Assembly: GCA_016801885.1 (NCBI GenBank)
Contig: CM028889.1
Location: forward strand, 19,226,001 to 19,290,000
Direction of reading: 5' to 3'
DNA from: Toxotes chatareus
Taxonomy: Eukaryota > Chordata > Actinopteri > Toxotidae
DNA length: 64,000 bases
The translations under genes were made by a program, and so were the position numbers. Position 1 is the stretch's first letter. Every line of letters starts with the position of its first letter. The notes below the pieces were generated by a model. The model searched no databases and was not told the origin of the DNA. It worked only from the letters and a program-made list of their open reading frames with translations. Shown piece by piece: positions 1-10,800 of the stretch.

Positions 1-482
1 AATCAGAAGAAATTTGATTGATTCTAACTCATCAATAACTGCATAGCAATGCCAAAAAATGACATGCTAAGCACACAATCTGTGGGTTTGCAGTGAACAA
101 ATTATGTGGTTTCCATTTAAGTGTTGCTATAATTTAATGGTTTAATACCATTATTGTCTTTTGTGTTAAATGTGAACCCAAGAAAACTGTTTGATTAGCT
201 GGTTGTAGTTTTAAGCTTAGGAGATCCCCTTAAAAAACACTAAGCAACATACAGGAAAAACAATGTTCCACTCTGGTAGTGCATTGAGGTCACCTATTTT
301 ATTCTGGTTTACGGTTTGTGGTCACTGCGTAGTCTACATTCAAACTATTATATATAAATAGATGAATATCTCATCTATTTCCATCTGTGCAGTGAATTAC
401 TCAAACAGCAAAATCCAAAGGCCAAACTCTTAGCAACAATACTCACTACTGTGAATGAGTAGCAGAATAACTGTGACCTTAC
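1..482. other. rab8a intron 6 (partial); no gene seen
   Basis: AT-rich intron sequence 3' of rab8a exon 6. I looked for the remaining rab8a exons on the minus strand and saw none. Confidence 0.7.
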
Positions 483-548
483 ATTCTCGACATTGATGTT
501 CGCCTTTGCACTGGTCTCCATGAACTTGATACCATACTCCAGTGCCAG
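483..548 (-). CDS. rab8a: rab8a coding exon 6 (ETSAK motif)
   Basis: 66 nt encoding residues 139-160, with ETSAK at 149-153. It ends AAT|GTAAGG. The next exon (AFFTLARD...) is not present in bases 1-482. Confidence 0.94.
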
Positions 549-3500
549 CTGACGGGAGGAGAAAAGAGACAGGATCAGTGTCAGTAAAGATAATATGTGT
601 GCCAAAAGAGCAAAGTTCCAGTCTATTTTTTAATCAAGTTCTCAGTGCACTTATTTCTCAAATTTATCTCCCCACCTTCTCTCCTCTTTCTTTGGACACC
701 TGTCGCTTGTCATTGACATCACATTTGTTACCAAGGACCATCCTTTCCACATCTGCTGAGGCGTGCTGTGGATGATAAACAGGTGTAGTGAACAGACACA
801 AAAACTGACTAAGAAAAGCTGTTAGATTTATGCATACTCTTTAGCTCTTTGTAAATATCAATATCAAAACTGCACACACTCACACATGAACACAATAGAG
901 GTGAAAAGCAATATTAATACAAAGGAAAGCATACACACCAACACACAACAAGACTCAATTAACTAATGTAAAGTATTTTACCTCTTCTATATTCCGTATC
1001 CAGTTCTTGATGTTGTCAAAGGACTTCTCGTTGGTAATGTCATACACTAACATGATGCCCTGGAGAGTTCACAGAGGAGAAGGCTGAGCAGCCAGTCTAC
1101 AATGAAGTCACTCCCTACTAATTCTCATTATTCCATAAAAATAGACTTGGACATTAAGTGTCTAATGTGTCATGTCAACATTAATTTAGTGATGATCACA
1201 CGACTGTGCCGCCTCAAGTAAGAGCAGGGTACTTGAATACCAAGGGCAACAAGGATCATTGAGGTTTCTGAAGTAGAAAACACAATCACAGGCATCCAGT
1301 TAAACTTAAATAAAGGAGGGGCTAACACAAACACCACAATAATGCACTGAGCACACCAGATTTGTACAAAACTAACAACAATGCTGGGTGTGGTTCTGGT
1401 AAAGGTTTAAGCAGAAGAGCTCACAAGTAAGATGACCACCACAGGCTCAGATCCCAGAGATGATCTGCACTATTGTATGACTTGCAAGGCTGACAAGGGA
1501 ACTTACCATGGCTCCTCTGTAGTAGGCTGTTGTGATGGTCCTGAACCTCTCCTGTCCTGCTGTATCCCTATACAGAAAACACTTTTTTTTTTTAACTTTG
1601 CCATGCAGAATCTATCCAAAATGATCCACTCTGCCCTGAACAAAACATCACCTTTTCTCTTGATTTTAAGATAAACCCAAAAGGCAAACAGCTAACCACT
1701 GCCAAAAGAAAAAAAGGCTGTTTTTTTTTTTTATTTAAAAAAAAAAAAAAAAAAAAGCTCAACTCCAATGCCTTATTTTGAAATTGTGTGTTGCTAGACT
1801 GCAAACTAGTCACCGCTAAACCCAAGAGTCAGTTGGGTTTTGTTGAAAATTGCAAAACCAGCAACTTTGAGGACAGGACTGGCTGCATGCAGCCACAGGG
1901 GACAGCTGTTGTTGGTCAAGACATGGCTCTAATGTTAACTGCTCTTTACAGCACAATGTCTCACTTATTCCTTCTACAGCTTCGACATGTCAGCTTAAGA
2001 GAGCCAAAGTAGGCCTTCGACAGCAGTAGGCTGTCTATTTTACCCCTAGTTCCTGTCTTTGTACAAGGATGAACATATCACAGGCTACTGCTGTATTGAA
2101 ATCATGAAAATAAACCAGCTGTTGATCTTCTCAACTACTTTTTAGTAAAACAACAAGTAAACAAATTCCCCAAAGCATTCCTGTACTATAGCAGCGTTTG
2201 CTGAGGCTACACTGGTACAGGCTACACATATACTTGTCACCTCAGTTTAAGTTTACTAATAAGAGGAAGTACTTTTTCTATATCAAACACAAGGAAAACC
2301 ATGAAGTCATGCATGTTGTCAAGGCAGGACACATAAGTGGAACAAAGTTTTAACAGCAAAATGATACAGATTATAATACTGTAGATCTTGTACCTACAGG
2401 CTCCTATGATCATGAATACTCAATAAAAAATGGGAATATATTTGATTTTGATGATACTGCATCATCATAACTTGCTTAAAATACACATACTCTCCGTGGG
2501 AGTACGTCCTGCTGCACAATGGTCACAAAGTACACATTCAGTGAGCAGTTCAATACACCTAGCTACAATTCATTCATTCATCTTCTATACCGCTTGATCC
2601 GTCAGGGTCGCGGGGAGCTGGACCTCGTCCCGGCTGACTATGGGCGAGAGGCCTAGCTAAAATTAACAAGACCTATTTCAATAATGCAATACGACCTCCC
2701 TTTATGGTTATAACATTCAGTTCTTGATTTTTCTGTTTCTGTTTCAGAGAGGTCATTTTTGCATCTTTAGTTTATAGTGCTGTTCAACTGTACTTTGTTA
2801 TACTGGGAGGCGTTTCTAATATGTTGTCCACCCAGTTTAAAAAGAGGCAGACTAAATGTTATAAGCACCTCTTGATGTAAAGCTGCACCTCTCTATAGCC
2901 TCCATAACAGTAGGAATTACAGCAGGCCGGATGTATTTGACAGGATTATTTTTATCTAGATGTACCTAATAAACTGGCAACTGAGTGTAACTGTCCTCCA
3001 TCTCTGAATAGTTCTTCTATTGCATGAGTGAGGCTGTGAAACAAAAGAATTTCAGGACTTTCTTACCATATCTGTAGCTTGATCTTCTTTCCATCTAATT
3101 CTATTGTTCTGATCTTGAAGTCAATACCTAAAGTAAAACAATACAAAACAAAAATCAAATGTACTTATTCACCCAACTTAAAAACAACAAACGCTAAGGG
3201 TAATGTGGTGGTGTGGTTTCACTCAGCATCCCTCTAAAGCATGTGTCCTTAGAGGCACAGAGTGGTTATAGAGTCCATTAATACTTTCTGTAACGTTGGC
3301 TGAGAGTGCAAAGTGCAGGCAGCTGGTCGTATGAAAAAAAGCCACTGCCCATTAACGCTAGCTACAGACAAGCTACAGACTGTGTAGCTTGTTAGCTCAG
3401 CTTGTCATAGTTAATGTGTATCTAACATTCAATTAAAAGCTTGGGTGGGGTACACCCCTATAGAGGCCGTAAATGCGGGTGTTTATTAAGCATAACTGCT

Positions 3501-3811
3501 GGTTAAGACAACACTAACGGTCCTGGAAATACCCCTCTAAGAAACCGGCTCGGCTGCTTCCTGACAAGCCACTAGCACAACATGAATGCTAGCCAGAAAA
3601 GTTAGCAACAAATTAGCTCGACGGGATGGGCTGCTCCACTGCCACTTTTCGGCCAAGGCAGTTTCGCTAAATACGACTTTTACCCACCTATAGTAGAGAT
3701 AAACGTTGAGTTGAAGGCATCTTCTGAAAATCTGAAGAGCACGCAGGTCTTTCCGACGCCTGAATCGCCGATTAAAAGTAGTTTAAACAAGTAGTCGTAA
3801 GTCTTCGCCAT
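483..3811 (-). CDS. rab8a: Rab8a small GTPase, 5' six coding exons (3' end beyond the window)
   Basis: Rab8a is a prenylated GTPase that directs vesicles from the trans-Golgi and recycling endosomes to the plasma membrane and primary cilium. Coding exons on the minus strand are 3811-3688, 3127-3067, 1567-1507, 1059-982, 765-676 and 548-483. All have GT/AG junctions and consistent phases, giving residues 1-160 of a family length near 207. Visible motifs: P-loop GDSGVGKT at residues 15-22, DTAGQE at 63-68 with Gln67, Thr72 in switch II (the LRRK2 phosphosite in mammals), NKCD at 121-124 and ETSAK at 149-153. The choice of Rab8a over Rab8b rests on Val24, Ser35, ASADVE and KFMETSAKANINVEN, which match Rab8a as I recall it. 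The hypervariable tail and C-terminal cysteine motif lie left of base 1. Neighbours: divergent from rps27, with tRNA-His between, and on the same strand as tpm4. Confidence 0.95.
676..765 (-). CDS. rab8a: rab8a coding exon 5 (NKCD guanine specificity motif)
   Basis: 90 nt encoding residues 109-138, with NKCD at 121-124, followed by VNDKRQVSKERGEK. Donor GTGGGG. Confidence 0.95.
982..1059 (-). CDS. rab8a: rab8a coding exon 4
   Basis: 78 nt encoding residues 83-108, from GIMLVYDITNEK to IRNIEE, the Rab family fourth beta strand and following helix. CAG acceptor and GTAAAA donor. Confidence 0.95.
1507..1567 (-). CDS. rab8a: rab8a coding exon 3 (switch II, DTAGQE)
   Basis: 61 nt encoding residues 63-82, with DTAGQERFRT and YYRGAM. 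It ends at a full codon before GTAAGT. Confidence 0.95.
1568..3066. other. rab8a intron 2 (largest of this gene here)
   Basis: Intron between coding exons 2 and 3 (minus strand). It contains A/T homopolymers around 1580 and 1722-1756 and a dispersed repeat fragment at about 2566-2655. No exon-like segment is visible. Confidence 0.7.
2566..2655 (+). repeat. Dispersed teleost-type repeat fragment
   Basis: An ATTCATTC lead-in followed by TCTTCTATACCGCTTGATCC, then GGGTCGCGGGGAGCTGG and GGGCGAGAGGC. I recognise this as a very common fish interspersed repeat (CTTCTACCGCTTATCC...CAGGGTCGCGGGG type). Its class is uncertain. Confidence 0.6.
3067..3127 (-). CDS. rab8a: rab8a coding exon 2
   Basis: 61 nt encoding GIDFKIRT through QIW (residues 42-62). 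The split Gly and split Trp codons join perfectly with the flanking exons. Acceptor TAG and donor GTAAGA are present. Confidence 0.95.
3688..3811 (-). CDS. rab8a: rab8a coding exon 1 (start codon, P-loop)
   Basis: The ATG is at 3811-3809. The exon encodes residues 1-41 plus one base, with P-loop residues 15-22 and the beginning of switch I. It ends G|GTGGGT, phase 1. Confidence 0.95.
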
Positions 3812-4010
3812 GTTATTAGCTAGCTTTACTACTGCGGATATCCCGCCCGGTGTAGAGACAGAGACGTCACTGCGATGAGCTGCCGTGTGGTCAAATCTTC
3901 TGCCACTCTTCTCTGCAGTCGTGGCTCCGGAAGTCTGTCGCTCAGCCTTTGGGTGTGCTCGTTTTGATGTCTACGGTCACCCGGAATAAGAGAGGTCTTA
4001 TTTAATGACA
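3812..4010 (-). promoter_or_regulatory. rab8a: Probable rab8a promoter / 5'UTR region
   Basis: The segment directly upstream of the rab8a ATG is more CpG-rich than its surroundings. It holds a perfect ETS/GABP-type CCGGAAGT at 3927-3934, a CCCGCCC GC-box-like element near 3842, and no TATA box. This fits a housekeeping TATA-less promoter. Motif match only; the start site is not mapped. Confidence 0.45.
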
Positions 4011-4391
4011 AAGTGAACACCTCCTTCACAAGGGATGGATTATTTCTCCAAGTACTGAGCAATATTGAGGCGGTTTTACGGGTTGCATGTTGTGGAGTCC
4101 CGAAATGGGACAAAAATCAGATTTTCAGTGACACATCATCAAAGGATAGGCCAAGCTGAAGATAGTTTCACTTTCACACGTTCAGGGCGCAGTTACCCAC
4201 TGTCCTTATTACACCCTTGAAATATTGAACACCTTGAAATATCAGACAGGTAATGTCACATTAAGAGACTACATATGGTTTTATAGAGTAGGTTTAAAAA
4301 AAGAAAAAAAAAAAAACTTTATTTCAGTTTTTCTGTGTCTGGGCCCATGTCTAAATTAAGTTGATGTGGGTCCTCAGGGGCAATAATTTGT

Positions 4392-4490
4392 TAAGTTTAA
4401 GTTTATACTTTAGTGATCCCTCCTGTGGAAATTCTCTGCATTTTACCCACACAAAGTGAACGAAACACACACAAGCATGCACATGCACCA
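4392..4490 (+). repeat. Dispersed repeat copy A (ACTTTAGTGATCCCTCC...GGAAATTC type)
   Basis: TATACTTTAGTGATCCC, then TGTGGAAATTCTCTGCATTT and an ACACACA-rich tract, match the 3' end of a family very common in teleosts (CTTTATTGATCCC...GGGAAATT). Two more copies lie at about 47125-47215 and 47860-47945. Confidence 0.55.
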
Positions 4491-4633
4491 GAGACGCTGT
4501 GGCAAGGGGCTTCCCTAGAAGAAGCCCGGGGTGCTGGGGTAGATCGGTGGGCCATGGCCGCAGAGGCGGGGGGCGCGTCTCCTTCACTTTTACCCTCCGG
4601 TCTCCGCCAAGAGACCGCACGCTTGACTTGCTG

Positions 4634-4637
4634 AAAA
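4634..4637 (-). terminator. RNA polymerase III terminator of tRNA-His
   Basis: Four consecutive T residues on the minus strand, 5 nt after the tRNA 3' end. Confidence 0.7.
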
Positions 4638-4642
4638 TAGAC

Positions 4643-4714
4643 TGCCGTGACCCGGATTCGAACCGGGGTTGCTGCGGCCACAACGCAGAGTACTAACCAC
4701 TATACGATCACGGC
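4643..4714 (-). tRNA. tRNA-His (GTG)
   Basis: A 72-nt cloverleaf on the minus strand. The acceptor GCCGTGA (from 4714) pairs with TCACGGC, followed by discriminator A at 4643. The anticodon stem CTGCG/CGCAG encloses TTGTGGC, so the anticodon is GTG (His). The T-arm CCCCGGTTCGAATCCGGGG-like segment carries the GGTTCGAATCC B box. There is no intron and CCA is not encoded. A pol III terminator (TTTT on the minus strand, 4637-4634) follows. The sequence is nearly identical to the vertebrate nuclear tRNA-His consensus as I know it. It sits between the divergent rab8a and rps27 genes. Confidence 0.96.
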
Positions 4715-4824
4715 GCGCCACTGAGTTTGATGATGCTGATGATGCTGTTGAGCACCGCTGACCTCCACTGTACATTGCAGGTTTTTTTCTTTTCCCCAGG
4801 AACCCAGAGTAGTCTAGAGCTGAA

Positions 4825-4885
4825 ATGGTTAGTTAGATTGATCGATTAGTTGAATGACAGAAAATCAGTTGGCAAAAAGTTTGTC
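4825..4885 (+). repeat. Dispersed repeat fragment (ATCGATTAGTTGA...AGAAAATCAGTTGGC type)
   Basis: GATTGATCGATTAGTTGAATGACAGAAAA-type sequence matches one end of the common fish repeat whose longer copy is at about 20308-20650. Confidence 0.45.
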
Positions 4886-4979
4886 ATCTTGTTAATCACA
4901 AGAAAAGAAACGAAAAGAAAAAAGAAAAGAAAGGAAAAGAAAACGAAAGTACTTATCAAAGTAACATAATTATTCTCTC

Positions 4980-5192
4980 AACATGGACCATTTCAGCCGG
5001 TATTATCGGTAGCGCCTCCCTCAAAAAGAAAGACCCCGCCTCCTCGGTCTTCTCCGGTACTTACCAGTTAACGTTCAGCATCAGACCCACAACAACCTGC
5101 AGTTGAGAGAGTTGAGAGAGGTTCTTTTGAACACATCGCACTTTATTACATCCGATTTGCCTTGGACGAAAACCCTGAGTGATCTGAGCAAA
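4980..5192 (+). promoter_or_regulatory. Probable rps27 promoter and 5'UTR
   Basis: Upstream of the rps27 start there is a CCCCGCC GC-box-like element (5034-5040), followed by a pyrimidine run CTTCTCC (5049-5055) that could be a TOP-type start as in other ribosomal protein genes. No TATA box. Motif-based only. Confidence 0.35.
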
Positions 5193-6167
<975 letters not shown>

Positions 6168-7788
6168 GCGAAAATGTACCTGTGCACCAGTAACAGGCAG
6201 TGGTATGGACCATGGATAAAAGAGTCTGAGCCTCACAGACTGAATGTAAAGTGTGGCTGTTTACACCCTCCAGAGCATAGCCTCAGTAGACAAATTGTCT
6301 TGATCATGTGGAGTGAAATTTAACTCCCCTCTGAGGGGTGGACTGGGACAGAGCAGGGAAAAGGAGCTATGTGACTAAAGTTAAATACTGACATTCCCAT
6401 ATGCTCAGATTTAATTGTATGTATATGAGAATGATATTATGAAGCACTTAATGCAGAGTTGTTTTGACTTCTACCGTTTATGTGCAAAACGTGTTTTGTA
6501 ACCATCAGAATGCACAAAAAGTCAAAGGAATCATGATTTCTGTAAAACATTTATTAGATTGACATAGAGGGGGGTGGTGAATGAAATATTTCAAAACAGC
6601 CTCGATCAAATTTGAGGCGCTAATCATGGTCCTGGCACAGGATGACACCAAGATGACCATCACAAACAAAAATAAAACATCTGAAGAATTTATTGTCTGT
6701 CTCATGTGTGTTCTTTGGTCTTAAGAGTTCCCCTAGCAAAAAGAAGTGGCGTAAATGAAATAAAACCCAGAAAAAAAATTAAACAATACAATTTCTCACA
6801 TACCTAACATTATTCTACTATATACAATAAGTATCCATGGTTGACAAAACTTGACTGAGCTTCCAGTGGTTTGGGGCTTAGCTCACACATGTAATACAAT
6901 ATATTGTAAATATACATTATGGCATATTGTTGGCAATAATGCAGAAGGTGTCGATGATCAGGTTATGCTTAAGGAAAGGTACTACAGATTAGATACGTCA
7001 TGGTCTTTAGATACTGTTCATGCACAGTATGTAGGCATCAGGATAACCAGGCAGAGGAGGCCTTACTTTTTAATTAAATGTAAAGAAGCCTAGTGTAACC
7101 GAGCAGCATGTGCCTTGACTTATTTATTTGTGGATGAAACCTTTCCATAAGGTCACCTGTCCATTTGATCATCTTGCTGCTTAAACACAAACAGATTTAG
7201 GGGGACACTGCTGAGACAGATGTGTCAAATGTCCTTTAACCTGGAGCCTCTTAAGGTGTTACAGCATGATCAGAAAAGTAACTGTTGACTGAACTTCATA
7301 TCACCACTGGGTGGCACTTCAGAGCCACACAAATGTAGACTGAGAGAAACCAAATGCCACCTGTAGCCTATGTATTAATATAATCAGAGGTTGAATGTAT
7401 GTGCACATAAATTGTAAAATTGAGCCAGTTCAAGTGGTTGAGTGACCAAATCTGAGGTTCTTTGGGTGTATTTATTACCAGTTCTTTCTAAATGAGTGGT
7501 CAAAAAATATTTCTCGAGAGAATTTCTGTAATCACAGCTGGAGATAAAAATAAAAAATAAAAATAAAATAAGCAATGGTTTCAAAATAACTTCCCATCTT
7601 AAAAAAAAAAAAAAAAAGAGACAAAGTTGTGCCTTCGGAAAAAAAAAAACATCAAGGGACAAGCATTAAGTTAATTCCCCCTTTTAAGTGAGGGAATAAA
7701 GATTTTACAGCTCGAAATGTGGAATGGTGTCGAACATTTAATGGAATGTTATGTGACGATCTCATCCTCTCCAGTTTCCTCTGTGTGT
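6168..7788. other. Convergent 3' intergenic region of rps27 and tpm4
   Basis: Tail-to-tail spacer. A plus-strand AATAAA lies at 6671-6676, far from the rps27 stop. A minus-strand AATAAA (plus TTTATT) at 7471-7476 would end a 3'UTR of about 320 nt for tpm4 exon 9d. A-rich tracts lie near 7545-7618 and 7640. No other coding signal seen. Confidence 0.5.
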
Positions 7789-7871
7789 TTATAAGCTGTT
7801 CAGTTCCTGCAGGGTCTGGTCCAGGACTTGGTGCATGCCCAGATTCTCCTCTTTGGCATGTGATAATTTGT
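7789..7871 (-). CDS. tpm4: tpm4 exon 9d (cytoskeletal / smooth-muscle-type C-terminus)
   Basis: 83 nt encoding DKLSHAKEENLGMHQVLDQT, then LQELNSL and TAA, after CTCCAG. It aligns with the 9d exon of vertebrate tropomyosins (AKEEN..GLHQTLDQTLNELN). It is in phase with exon 8 and is therefore a mutually exclusive alternative to 9a. Confidence 0.94.
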
Positions 7872-10800
7872 CTGGAGAGAGGAAGAAAAGTGACATGGTT
7901 GAAGCCTCGACCATCAGCAAATAATACTATGCTCACATGCTAATTCATTCTCATTTACAGGTTTGTCAGACAGCATCCCTTGAATAACGGCACAAAGCAT
8001 TGTTTTACTAGACGGATGTTTTGCATAACTGCTTTGGTTAAATTGCGCCACATGCAAAAAATGCAACCACACGTCAGTGCCTTCCATGCATGAACTGATA
8101 ACAGTTACTCTCTGCTAAGGAGCTGTTAGTAAAATTCTAAGAGGACTTGTGTGCAACATTATGGAGTCATTCATTGTACTGGATGCCACCTTGTGTAAAC
8201 AGTGCTGATATGAGTACATACTTTATGGACACACGTGAATGTATCATATTATAAACTATTAAAAAGACATCAGATTTATTTTTTTAAAGGGTCAAATGAT
8301 TGGAAACTGTATTAATTCACAGCAAAACCAGAGTAAATCTGACCAGAGAAGCTCACCTTGTATAACTGATAACCAGGAGGACAATGTACAGTTACAAACA
8401 ATGCCAAACTTACTGTCAACTAATTACAAAAATAACAGAGTGCACGATAAACTATGTACATAGCTGAGGCTAAAAATTAAATGTTTCATTATTCTATTTT
8501 ACAGCAAGCTATTTCTAGTATGGGTTATCACGAACAGAGACATAAGCTGCAAAGTAGGAAAGAAAAAGATTTTTTAATTAATTTGTTTTTTGCATACTAA
8601 GATGGGCAGAAGGCACGTGTAATCCACAAAGAGAAGGCAATGAGTCCAAATATTCAGAGAAAGGCAGGAAAACGGGAATGAGAGACAGAGAAACAGCAAT
8701 GTCAGAGCATCTACAGAGATGTCATGTCATTGAGGGCATGGTCCAGCTCCTCACTAATGGCCTTGTACTTCAGCTTCTGAGCATACAATTCATCTGGAGG
8801 TCAGAGGTCGACAGGAAGAACAGGCAGGTGTCAAGGACAGCAGCGACACAAACAAGCCAAAAGCAGGGCGAGAATGAGCGGCAGATGGAGGTAAAGAGCA
8901 GAGGGAGGAAGGAGAAGACAAAAAAATAGGTCAGGCTTTTTAAAGATGCAGAAATTGCTTGGAAGAAAGAATGATGCACATCTAATCATGCTTGCAGTTC
9001 TTTTGCTGGGTGAGCTTTGAGCATTTAAGCCTGCTCTGAATGTCTCATAAAACTGCTCCAATAACTCTATAAACTCAGCTGCCCGTGGCTCAACAACTAA
9101 ATAATGCAGACTTAAAAACATCAGAGCACATTCTGTCCTTTCTGTAACATGGCTGACAGGGACTAGCTGTCCTTCAGAAACAAGGGTCTTTTTTATTAGC
9201 TTTTCTTAGGTAAGGCGTTTCCATGCATTTGGCAGGGAACCTTTTCCTTTCCACAGAAAATATTTCCAGTGATGCAGAAATAGGACACTCCTTCTGGGAT
9301 CTACTCTATGTCAAACTGAACAATTTAATTTTGCATTTGTGCAAGAAGATGTTGGCTCAATTATGATTATGAGTTAGCCTCTGGCCTACAGGAAACTATG
9401 CAACTATCTGCTTATGGTTCATCAACAAAAATATTTCTATACTATCTATACTATCAACTGCCTGGATATTTGTCTTTGTGTCAGGTTGAAAACAAATGTA
9501 AATTTTGGCACAAAATGGAGCAAATCTGCAACATTTTGGGCTCGTACCTTCCAGGTCGTCAATGGACTTTTCCAGTTTGGCCACTGTCCTCTCTGCAAAC
9601 TCTGCGCGGGTTTCAGCCTAACAGGAATACAGACATAATATGTCACACGGCATGGAACAAGCTCTAACCAATGAAAACAACACTCATGACTAGAATATCA
9701 ACTTGTAGGTCTTCAAGAGCCTGTCTGTGCTTTCCAAAGTAAGCATAAAAGCACAAAAACAACATGCTTTGAATGTATGCACACCATTACCTGATGAAAT
9801 GAATAATGAGCAGCTAAAATAATCAGTTTAGAGACAAACATAACCAAACGGAAAAAGTATCCGACATTGCTTATTTGCTTTGGGATCAGTAGAATCAGGA
9901 TCTCACCTCCTTCAGTTTGTCAGTCAGAACTTTGATCTCCTCCTCATACTTGTCTTCTTTTTCTGAGTACTGTTGACAGACAGAGACAAATAGAGATAAA
10001 TAATATTATTTAATTAGTAACAGAAACACAGATCCACGCAGAGATTAGAATTGCTTACTGAGCCACAGAGCCACACCCTGTAAGGAGTGATATGTCAAAA
10101 AGGGAAGGTAGATGCAAAAAAGAAGCAAGGTGTTGGCCTGAGAACAAGTTGTGCTGTGATGCCAACCATTGCAGGCCTGAATGAACAAAGTGAAGGCATG
10201 TATCTCTAAAGGAGAGCAGTCATGTGGTAAGCCTGGCATGCTGTCATGCTGTCTGTCTGTGCCTGGGGAGAAATGTAGCAAACATGAAGAATGTGCTGCA
10301 CGTCCCTACTGGCTGCTGGTTCACATATGCCGAAACACCTTAAACCATATGCTTAAACACCATAAACCCAGAATATAAAAACAGCCTCAGTGACTAATTT
10401 GTCATGTACTTTGCAAACACATATCTAAACAGCTAAACATCAAAGGAGGTCGCTATTGATACATCCAGATTTTCATCTAAACAACCTGAGGAGGAAATAA
10501 AAGGTTAGGTTTGTAAGTAGGACTTGATGATATACAATTATATTGAAGGTAGTTTGAAACAATACTTTGGTGATGTGGTATCCCTCCACGCTCGCTCAAA
10601 TTACTGTCTGGTGAGCCATGAGAGCAGCCCAAATGACGGGCTACAGGCAAGCGGAGATGAGTATGTGCTAAGTGCCAGACCTGGTGTTCAGTATATACTG
10701 TTGTATATATTTAGGCTGTTTGTGTGTTTGTCAAAGAGAAGGAAAGCATCTTAAATGTTAGTAAGCTTTGTCTTAAAAGTAACTCAACTGATAACATGTT

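Noticed and set aside
483..3811. Assignment as rab8b, because RPS27L-RAB8B are neighbours in human
   Set aside because: Residues at several positions (Val24, Ser35, ASADVE, METSAKANINVEN) are Rab8a-like, and the tropomyosin next door is TPM4-like, so the locus matches TPM4-RAB8A.
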